Assembly (NCBI GenBank): GCA_937981945.1
Contig: CALJNJ010000138.1
Span: 1 to 9,264, forward strand
From: an uncultured Caulobacterales bacterium
GTDB taxonomy: Bacteria > Pseudomonadota > Alphaproteobacteria > Caulobacterales > Maricaulaceae
Length of the DNA: 9,264 nt
Reading direction: 5' to 3'
The translations under genes and the position numbers were made by a program. Under the pieces are notes generated by a model. It was not told the origin of the DNA, ran no database searches, and saw only the letters and a list, made by a program, of their open reading frames with translations. This document shows positions 1 to 5,770 of the stretch, in pieces (positions within the stretch are counted from its first letter, which is position 1; each line of letters opens with the position of its first letter).

Positions 1-707
1 TAAGGACCGCTGCCCATCCAAACGGCCATGTTTTTGGCCTTCACGCCTTTTTGCTCGAGGGCTTCCAGTTGGGACTTCGATTTAGCGCTGACCGATAACA
101 TCATTTCAGGTGCCAACCTGGCGAGCTTGGCCGCCTGCCCCTCACTGTAACTGATCAAGATCACTTGATCTTCCAGACCAAATTTGCGCACCGCATCGAC
201 CACATATTCATATTTGGCGCTACTTTTAAAATCGACTTCCAAATAGATTTTGTCTTTCGCCAGTTTCAGCACGTCTTCAAATCGGATGAGCGGGTCGGCA
301 CTGAAATCCCCATCGGTTTCCTTCAGCAAATAGTTTTGCGCTTGCCCCCAATTATCGGATGCAACCGCGCCTTTCCCGGATGATTTTTCATCCCAGACGC
401 CATCATGAAACAAAACGTGGGTCCCGTCGCGCAGACCGGCCACATCAATTTCCGCAAACAAGATACCGCGTTCGATAAGGGCTTTGAGCGAGCTCCCGGC
501 ATTTTCCGGCAAGTTCTCTTTTTTCGATGTCCCGCGGTGTGCCGCCACAAAAGCGGCGCTTTCCGGCAGACAAGAAAGCTGCGTTCTGACCGATGGCAGT
601 TCACTGATTATCGCAGGTTCTATGGATGTATCGACCTGTGAGCCCTGATCGGCTTTACAAGCCGGGAAACCGGCGATGATCATTATCGCGCAAATAAGCT
701 TTTTCAT
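1..707 (-). CDS. Glycerophosphodiester phosphodiesterase family protein, exported, 3' end cut by window
   Basis: The frame is open from an ATG at 707 to the left edge: 235 complete codons, then two bases (TA) of a further codon, so the C-terminus is not visible. The family hydrolyses glycerophosphodiesters to glycerol-3-phosphate and an alcohol, using a metal-dependent TIM barrel. Family marks are in order: AHRG with His57, PEN at 67-69, the metal-binding pair Glu86/Asp88 in AEIDV, His101-Asp102, and a later acidic strand (LEVDFK, about 156-161). Residues 1-17 are a short signal peptide ending GFPAC; Cys17 would be the lipidated residue, but Phe and Pro before Ala make a poor lipobox, so a plain periplasmic protein is possible. 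GAGGG at 712-716 lies 4 nt before the ATG. The gene follows the M3 peptidase after a 59-nt gap that holds a terminator, so it depends on read-through or on a promoter inside the upstream gene. The family is sure; the substrate is not. Confidence 0.88.
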   Translation of the reverse strand, partial: MKKLICAIMIIAGFPACKADQGSQVDTSIEPAIISELPSVRTQLSCLPESAAFVAAHRGTSKKENLPENAGSSLKALIERGILFAEIDVAGLRDGTHVLFHDGVWDEKSSGKGAVASDNWGQAQNYLLKETDGDFSADPLIRFEDVLKLAKDKIYLEVDFKSSAKYEYVVDAVRKFGLEDQVILISYSEGQAAKLARLAPEMMLSVSAKSKSQLEALEQKGVKAKNMAVWMGSGP

Positions 708-723
708 TCTACCCTCAAAGAAA

Positions 724-743
724 ATCCCGCCCGAAGGCGGGAT
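724..743 (-). terminator. Intrinsic terminator after the M3 peptidase gene
   Basis: Read on the minus strand, ATCCCGCC and GGCGGGAT form a perfect 8-bp stem closed by a TTCG tetraloop on a C-G pair, an exceptionally stable loop. It is followed by TTTCTTT. It sits 23 nt after the peptidase stop and just before the ribosome binding site of the phosphodiesterase gene, so it should end most operon transcripts there. Confidence 0.85.
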
Positions 744-766
744 CTGAACAATGGTTTTACGCTTCC

Positions 767-2977
767 CTATTTCGGGACCGGGAACCCTCGGTCGCGCATC
801 AAAGCTGACATCTCAGCATCACGGCCTCTGAAGGCGCGGTATGCATCAGCAGGATCAACGGCATTTCGCGGCGCGAATAGATGGTCGCGAAGTTTTTGCG
901 CCATTTCCTTATCGTAGAAACCGCCCGGACTTTCAGCAAAAGCCTCGGCTGCGTCCGAGGTCAAAACATCTGCCCACATGTAGCCATAATAGGCGGTGGC
1001 GTAACCTTCGCCGCTAAAGACGTGTCCGAAGTGTGGTGAGCGATGACGCATGGGAAGCTCACTCGGCATACCGAGGCCTGCCAAAGTTTCGCGCTCAAAA
1101 CTGTCAGGGTCAATTCCGGCCGGGTCCGTCGTGTGATATTTCATATCCATCAAGGCAGACGCCAAATATTCCGTCGTTGCAAAACCCTGGTTAAAGGTCG
1201 CGGCTTTTTTGATCTTCTCAACCAGTTCTGCCGGCATTGGCTCTCCGGTTTTATAATGGACAAGATAATTATTGATCACCCGATCCGTGGATAACCAGCG
1301 CTCCAATAATTGCGACTGAAATTCCGTATAATCGCGGACACCGCCGTGCGAGCTCGGATATTCAACATCCGCGGCCAAGAAATGCAATGCATGCCCAAAC
1401 TCGTGGAAGAATGTTTCCGCATCATCCCAAGACACAAGGACCGGTTCGCCCGGCGTGCCTTTGATGAAGTTTGAATTATTGGACGACAGAACATTGGTTG
1501 CACCGTCATAGGTCGTGTAAGATCTGTAATAAGTTGCCCAAGCGCCGGAGCGTTTGCCGTCTCTGGCAAACGGATCCAAATACCAAAGACCGATATGATC
1601 ACCTGAAGTTTTGTCTTTAACTTCCCAGACATTGACGTCTTCATGGAAAACCGGAACGGACCCTTCGGCCACCGGCACAAAATCGTAATTAAACAGCTCT
1701 CCGGCGACCATAAACATGGCGTCAGTCAGCTTGTCCAATTGCAGATATTCTTTGACCTCATCGGAGTTCAAATCATAGCGATCTTTCCGCACTTTCTCCA
1801 TATAGTAGCGGTAATCCCACGGCTCGATTGTGATGTTTGCACCTTCACTGTCGGCAAGAGCCTGCATGTCGGCAACTTCTTCTTTGACGCGGCCGATAGC
1901 AGCCGGCCAAACGGCCTCCATTAGGGCCATGGCATTTTCCGGGGTTTTGGCCATACGGTCGCCCAAACGCCATTCTGCGTAATTTTTGAAACCAAGTAAT
2001 TTAACCCGCTCATCCCGCAGCTTCAAAATCTCAGCGATGATCGCGTTATTATCAAACTCATCGCCATTGTCGCCGCGATTATAGTAATTTTCCCAAACAG
2101 TTTTACGCAAATCCCGCTCCGTGGAATATGTCAGGAAAGGATCCATAGATGAACGTGTGTTTTTAATAGCATAGCGCCCGTCTTCGCCTTTTATGGATTT
2201 AGTGAAGGCTTCCGGCAGGCCGCCAATTTGATCTTCAGTCAAATAGGTCACATAGCCCTGTTCGTCGTTAAGGACATTGTTTCCGAAAGTTGTATGCAGC
2301 TCAGCCAAACGCTTATTAATGGCCGCATAGCGCTTCTTTTTATCGGCGTCCAATTTCGCGCCGGACCTTACCAATCCCTCATAGGACAGCTTCACAATCC
2401 GCTGAGCCTCAGGTGTCAGTTTCTTCAGGGCCGGCTTATTATTGTAGACTGCTTCGATGCGCTTGAAGAGTTTTTCATTTTGAGAAATTTTTGACGAAAA
2501 CTCAGAAAGCGCCGGTACCATTTCGCCCTGAATTTTACGAAATTCCGGGGAGGAATTATTGGACGACCAAATTCCCCAATAGGAATAAACCCGACCTAAA
2601 TCTTCGCCGGCTTTTTCAAGCGGTACAATCGTATTGTAAAATGTCGGTTCTTCAGGATTAGACGTAATTTGATCAATCTCTGACAATTGACGCGCCATGC
2701 CCCATTCCAAAGCCGGCTTTAGATCACTCAGCTGAACTTTATCAAAGGCCGGAACACCGCCAAACGGGCCTTCCCATTCAGCCAGCAACAAATTGTCGGG
2801 TAGCTCTGCCTTATCAAACGGGAAAAACTCAACCGCATCTCTGGTTTTCTTCTTGGCATCAAAGACAATTTCTTTGACGTTTTCAGTCGTGCCGGAAACA
2901 TCGCTGCTTTTCGGCGCTTCGCAAGCTGCCAAGGCTAAAGCCGCCACGCCGGTCACTAATAAGGTTTTCATACGCAT
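767..2977 (-). CDS. Lipoprotein M3-family zinc metallopeptidase (Dcp / oligopeptidase-like)
   Basis: This encodes a 736-residue zinc peptidase of family M3, whose members cut short peptides, the Dcp type by releasing C-terminal dipeptides. Residues 1-18 form a lipoprotein signal ending LAA-Cys19, so the enzyme should be membrane-anchored and face the periplasm, whereas classical Dcp and OpdA are cytosolic. The zinc motif HEFGH is at 525-529. The third ligand is expected to be Glu552, 27 residues after the first His. The usual EFPSQ around that Glu reads EFQSQ here, a Pro to Gln change. The C-terminal substrate-binding region is intact: HRSPHFGHVFSG at 645-656 and the tyrosines at 659-666. Length is slightly above cytosolic Dcp because of the signal and linker. 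The chosen ATG has AGGAG 6 nt upstream; a second ATG two codons on would also keep the signal peptide. It is the last gene of the operon, 9 nt after the preceding stop, and ends at the 724-743 terminator. Confidence 0.94.
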   Translation of the reverse strand: MRMKTLLVTGVAALALAACEAPKSSDVSGTTENVKEIVFDAKKKTRDAVEFFPFDKAELPDNLLLAEWEGPFGGVPAFDKVQLSDLKPALEWGMARQLSEIDQITSNPEEPTFYNTIVPLEKAGEDLGRVYSYWGIWSSNNSSPEFRKIQGEMVPALSEFSSKISQNEKLFKRIEAVYNNKPALKKLTPEAQRIVKLSYEGLVRSGAKLDADKKKRYAAINKRLAELHTTFGNNVLNDEQGYVTYLTEDQIGGLPEAFTKSIKGEDGRYAIKNTRSSMDPFLTYSTERDLRKTVWENYYNRGDNGDEFDNNAIIAEILKLRDERVKLLGFKNYAEWRLGDRMAKTPENAMALMEAVWPAAIGRVKEEVADMQALADSEGANITIEPWDYRYYMEKVRKDRYDLNSDEVKEYLQLDKLTDAMFMVAGELFNYDFVPVAEGSVPVFHEDVNVWEVKDKTSGDHIGLWYLDPFARDGKRSGAWATYYRSYTTYDGATNVLSSNNSNFIKGTPGEPVLVSWDDAETFFHEFGHALHFLAADVEYPSSHGGVRDYTEFQSQLLERWLSTDRVINNYLVHYKTGEPMPAELVEKIKKAATFNQGFATTEYLASALMDMKYHTTDPAGIDPDSFERETLAGLGMPSELPMRHRSPHFGHVFSGEGYATAYYGYMWADVLTSDAAEAFAESPGGFYDKEMAQKLRDHLFAPRNAVDPADAYRAFRGRDAEMSALMRDRGFPVPK

Positions 2978-2980
2978 AAT

Positions 2981-2989
2981 AATCTCCTA
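2981..2989 (-). promoter_or_regulatory. Stop-overlapping ribosome binding site of the M3 peptidase
   Basis: On the minus strand TAGGAGATT contains both the TAG stop of the upstream amidohydrolase-like gene and the AGGAG ribosome binding site, 6 nt before the ATG at 2977. Ribosomes finishing the upstream gene can restart directly, so translation is probably coupled. The same nine bases occur at the previous operon junction. Confidence 0.8.
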
Positions 2990-4261
2990 ACGGTATTTGT
3001 GAGCCCGGGTTTCGTCCCGGGTCGGGTTATATCTGTCTCTCAATTCTCTTTGACGCGAATTGAGAGATTGTTCTTCGCCGTCTATCATAATGAAAGTCGG
3101 CGCGCTTGTAACCTGCAAAGGGTCACCGTCCCATATGACAAGGGTCGTATCGGTCTGTCCTTTGATGAGTTTCCCCGTATTCACGCCGAACCAATCGGCC
3201 GGAACGGAGGAAACAGCCGCAAACGCGCTGTCCCAGTCAAGACCGTTGGCGACGGCATTGCCGGCGTGTTGATTAAGGACCCGTACATTATGAGATGTGC
3301 TTTCGGAAAAGCTCATCAGGGCAAAATCTATTCCGGCATCTGACAACAGTTTTGCGTTATCAATGCGTGATCCGACCGTATCAAAAGACCCCGGCAAATT
3401 AGCGACCGGGTCAATGATAAGCTTCAGATCAGCTTTGGCAATATCCTCAGCAACCATCCAAGCTTCCGCCGCTCCCGCAACGATGACATCAATACCGTAT
3501 TCCTTCTTTAATTCGATAATGCTGAGAAGATCCGATGCCCTGTCAGCCCCAACAATGATCGGCTTTGCGCCGCGCGCCGCCGGTGACAAAGCCGAAGCGT
3601 CACGTCTGGGCAAGGCGTCACCGTCTTCGGGCCCTTTATAGCGCGCCGGATAAGCCGCAGCGTCGTTAAGTGCGGCCCGCAATTGAGACATAGCTGCCGG
3701 GCGGGACCCGCCCGCTATCCGAGCGCCTCGTGATCCCAATTGCACATAGACAAAACTGTCTGCGTCCAACACGGAATCAAAACTGCCGCTCATATCCGCG
3801 ACTAATCCGGTGCCCGAAAATATGTTATGGGACGGCCGTCCGACGATCGCCGCATGGGTAACACCCGAAACCCGCGTATTACCTATAATAGGCGATTTCG
3901 GGTTAAATCCGTCCGCGGTAACATCAGAAACGGATGTGGACGCGTCTTTGGCGCTGGTGTCATTTGTGGAATCTTCAGCTCCTATTTCAACGAGACCTAA
4001 AGACGTTAGCGGCGCAAACAAGCCCGGGGTGACCCACTGACCGGTTCCGTCAATGGTTCGGGCCCCGGCGGGGGCTTTAATATCTTGTCCGATTTGAGTG
4101 ATCCTGCCGTCTCTTACCACGAGGCTGGCCCGGTCCATTTTCCCAAGCCGCGCATTTGTGACAATAGTCGCGTCCTTGATAAATAAGGTTTCGGCAATTG
4201 CCGGTGTTGCTACGGTGAGCGAAACAGCGGCTGATATCAGAAATTTTGAAAGTCGTGTCAT
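2987..4261 (-). CDS. Exported amidohydrolase-like protein lacking the HxH metal motif
   Basis: This is a 424-residue protein with a Sec signal peptide; the likely cut is after AIA at residue 23. The fold signature of the amidohydrolase superfamily is clear: an N-terminal beta domain (LFIKDATIV, DGRITQIG, about 26-58), then VTPG, and a C-terminal KGQTDTTLVIWDGDPL segment that rebuilds the beta domain. At the metal site, where active members read D-x-H-x-H after PG, this one has Ala83, Leu85 and Ser87 (LFAPLTSLG), so the two first-strand histidines are gone. From memory, close homologues in proteobacteria also read 'FAPxTxLGLVEI', so this looks like a family trait and not a new mutation. The conserved SHNVR and HAGNAVANGL segments are kept. 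It follows a true amidohydrolase gene by 9 nt and precedes the M3 peptidase by 9 nt. It may be a pseudoenzyme partner or use another metal site; the substrate is unknown. The ATG is preceded by AGGAG at 6 nt. Confidence 0.9.
   Translation of the reverse strand: MTRLSKFLISAAVSLTVATPAIAETLFIKDATIVTNARLGKMDRASLVVRDGRITQIGQDIKAPAGARTIDGTGQWVTPGLFAPLTSLGLVEIGAEDSTNDTSAKDASTSVSDVTADGFNPKSPIIGNTRVSGVTHAAIVGRPSHNIFSGTGLVADMSGSFDSVLDADSFVYVQLGSRGARIAGGSRPAAMSQLRAALNDAAAYPARYKGPEDGDALPRRDASALSPAARGAKPIIVGADRASDLLSIIELKKEYGIDVIVAGAAEAWMVAEDIAKADLKLIIDPVANLPGSFDTVGSRIDNAKLLSDAGIDFALMSFSESTSHNVRVLNQHAGNAVANGLDWDSAFAAVSSVPADWFGVNTGKLIKGQTDTTLVIWDGDPLQVTSAPTFIMIDGEEQSLNSRQRELRDRYNPTRDETRAHKYR
3004..3067 (-). 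repeat. Two adjacent hairpins at the 3' end of the amidohydrolase-like gene
   Basis: Two inverted repeats lie side by side within the last 27 codons. One has 11-bp perfect arms (TCTCTCAATTC at 3036-3046 and GAATTGAGAGA at 3057-3067) with a 10-nt loop. The other has 6-bp arms CCCGGG (3004-3009 and 3016-3021) with a 6-nt loop. In the minus-strand mRNA they fall just before the ribosome binding site of the M3 peptidase. No T-run follows, so they are not an intrinsic terminator. Confidence 0.6.
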
Positions 4262-4264
4262 TTC

Positions 4265-4273
4265 AATCTCCTA
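4265..4273 (-). promoter_or_regulatory. Stop-overlapping ribosome binding site of the amidohydrolase-like gene
   Basis: The minus strand reads TAGGAGATT, in which the TAG ends the upstream amidohydrolase and AGGAG serves the ATG at 4261 with a 6-nt spacer. Because the upstream gene carries a premature amber codon, ribosomes that stop at 4937 would not reach this coupling site. Expression of the downstream gene could drop unless this site also works alone. Confidence 0.78.
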
Positions 4274-5644
4274 TTCGCTACTCATTTGAGGGCCGGGATG
4301 TCCCAATTTAAAATCGCTGCGCGGTTTCAGTCCGGCAGCGCGGTCAAGCATCAATGCGCCGTCAATCCAAACTTGGTCGGCGACCGCATAAGTCGAAAAC
4401 GGATTTTCAGACCAAAGGACCAGATCGGCGCGCTTGCCGGCTTCGACAGATCCTGTTTCTTCGTCTATACCCAGAGCCTTAGCCGGGTTTAGCGTCAGCC
4501 ATTGCCACGCTTCAGCTTCGGAAATATCCAGACCCGCCCGATTTCCGTTCGCCCAGGTTTTGGCAACTTCTTGATTGAGCCTTTGTATGCCCATATCGCT
4601 GTCGGAGTGGATCATGGCACAGGCGCCCTGTGCATGCACAAAGGGAACGTTTTCCTGAATTGTGTCGTAAGCTTCCATCTTGAAGCCGTACCAATCCGCC
4701 CACATGGCCGCGCAGGTATCGTTTTCTGCCAGGATATCGCCGATTTTATAAGCTTCGATAGCGTGGTGGAACGTGGTGATTTTATAGTCGAACTCTTTGG
4801 CAACATCGAGCAGCTGAACCATTTCGTCGGCCCGGTAGCAGTGCATTTGCACCAATATTTCGCCCGATAAAACGCCTGCCAGCGTTTCCATGCGCAGATC
4901 ACGTTTCAAATCGTCACCGGCGTCCAGTTTCTTTTTCTACTCCTGAGCCGCAATCCATTGTTTTCTGTATCCGGCTAAATTGCCCATACGGGACCCCGGA
5001 CCGCCTTTTTGACCGTAGACCCGTTTGGGGTTTTCGCCGCACGCCATTTTCAGCGTGTAAGGTGCATCCGGAAATTTCATCCCTTGTACGGATCGTGACG
5101 GTACATTTCGCAAGGTCACGCCGCGCCCGCCGAACAGATTGGCGGAACCCGGAAGGATATGAAGCGTCGTAATACCGCCCGCCAAGGCCTCATCAAAGCC
5201 AGGGTCTTGCGGCCAAACACCGTGCTCTGCAAAGACTTCGGCGGTTACCGGCCCTGTTATCTCATTGCCGTCATTATGGGCATTGACGCTCGGTGACGGA
5301 TAATCCCCTAAGTGTGAGTGAATATCGATAATGCCGGGGGTAATGTAACGGCCGGCGGCATCAATGGTCACATCATATTCCCCGTCGCCCACATCGCCGA
5401 CGGACACAATCTTGCCGTCCTGCATGAGGACAGAGCCGTTTTCTATAGCTTCGCCATTGCCCAAAATGATATTGGCATTGGTGATTAATGTTGTCTCTGA
5501 CGGAAACGGTGCATAAGTGGATGCGAAAGCGATTTTCGTTTCGCTCCCCTCTCCATCAACCTGTTTGTCATCCCCTGTTTCGTTACAGCCTGCGAAGGCG
5601 AATAACGCAGCGCCCATCAGCGCCGACAATTTGATTTTTCTCAT
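4271..5644 (-). pseudogene. Lipoprotein amidohydrolase interrupted by one in-frame amber codon
   Basis: This is a 457-codon amidohydrolase gene that is complete except for a TAG at codon 236. The N-terminal part has a lipoprotein signal ending FAG-Cys20, a beta domain, PGIID, and the metal motif HSH (His109, His111). It also has conserved blocks NAHNDGNEITGPVT, PGSANLFGGRG and MACGENPKRVYG. After the TAG, the same frame continues with HCYRADE (His268), FHHAIEAYK, HSDSD (Asp348) and the closing KRADLVLWSENPF block. The two parts are in one frame with no base gained or lost. The family belongs to the imidazolonepropionase/prolidase-like amidohydrolases, and some members split dipeptides; the substrate here is not known. 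The start at 5644 is chosen because it gives a clean signal peptide and has a weak CAGAG before it. An upstream ATG at 5692 has no ribosome binding site. It is the first gene of the operon. Possible explanations are a recent pseudogene, a base error, or read-through. Confidence 0.85.
4937..4939 (-). other. In-frame premature TAG (amber) codon
   Basis: The codons read GCT CAG GAG TAG AAA AAG AAA CTG, that is AAQE-stop-KKKL, followed in the same frame by conserved family sequence up to the true stop at 4271-4273. From memory, related proteins have a tyrosine or similar residue at about this place (AQxYK), and TAT or TAC to TAG is a one-base change. TAG also ends three other open frames here (at 767, 2987 and 4271), so general reassignment of TAG is unlikely. 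Confidence 0.9.
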
Positions 5645-5770
5645 AACTCTGCTGTTAACCACACTTGTCGTTTTGCGGCAAGCAGCAGACATTAAATTTT
5701 AGTTAGATTATCTTGTGAGCGCGCCTGTCATAGATTAGCCTTAGCCTCCAAAGCATGACAGGAAAACTCC
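5645..5770. promoter_or_regulatory. Divergent intergenic region between the operon and aminopeptidase P
   Basis: These 126 bases separate two divergent start codons and must hold the promoters for both directions. On the minus strand GATAAT (5707-5712) is a fair -10 candidate, but no convincing -35 lies 16-18 nt before it. On the plus strand no clear hexamer pair is visible. The region also holds a tandem TTAGCC TTAGCC (5735-5746) and an 8-bp inverted repeat (separate entry). Shared control of the divergent genes is possible but is inference. Confidence 0.45.
5724..5762 (+). repeat. 8-bp inverted repeat overlapping the aminopeptidase P ribosome binding site
   Basis: CCTGTCAT (5724-5731) and ATGACAGG (5755-5762) are perfect inverted arms around a 23-nt spacer. 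The right arm includes most of the AGGA ribosome binding site (5760-5763) that lies 7 nt before the ATG at 5771. If transcribed, the arms could pair and hide that site; as DNA, they could be an operator. Confidence 0.5.

Noticed and set aside
323..641. Overlapping open frames on both strands near the left edge
   Set aside because: They overlap, in other frames, the 235-codon phosphodiesterase frame that shows AHRG, ExD and HD motifs; that frame explains the region.
1473..2567. 15-nt direct repeat (1473-1487 and 2553-2567) in the M3 gene
   Set aside because: Both copies encode SSNNS within the same protein; a short repeat of this kind is explained by similar peptide and codon use, with no sign of recombination.
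3004..3021. CCCGGG hairpin as an intrinsic terminator before the M3 gene
   Set aside because: No U-run follows on the minus strand, and the next gene's ribosome binding site overlaps the preceding stop, which argues for continued transcription.
3698..3714. GC-rich near-palindrome CGGGCGGG-A-CCCGCCCG
   Set aside because: It lies in coding sequence for a conserved AGGSRPAA segment, has almost no loop and no T-run, so codon choice for Gly/Arg/Pro explains it.
4502..4870. Plus-strand open frame of 122 codons opposite the amidohydrolase
   Set aside because: It is antisense to conserved amidohydrolase sequence and has no recognisable domain or start signal.
4271..4909. A separate downstream gene starting at TTG 4909
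   Set aside because: It is in the same frame as the preceding gene, has no ribosome binding site before the TTG or the ATG at 4891, and begins in the middle of a conserved domain; it is better read as the rest of the interrupted gene.
4937..4939. Amber codon reassigned genome-wide (pyrrolysine or other)
   Set aside because: TAG is the natural stop of three other frames in the window, with family-typical C-termini, so general reassignment does not fit; local read-through remains possible.
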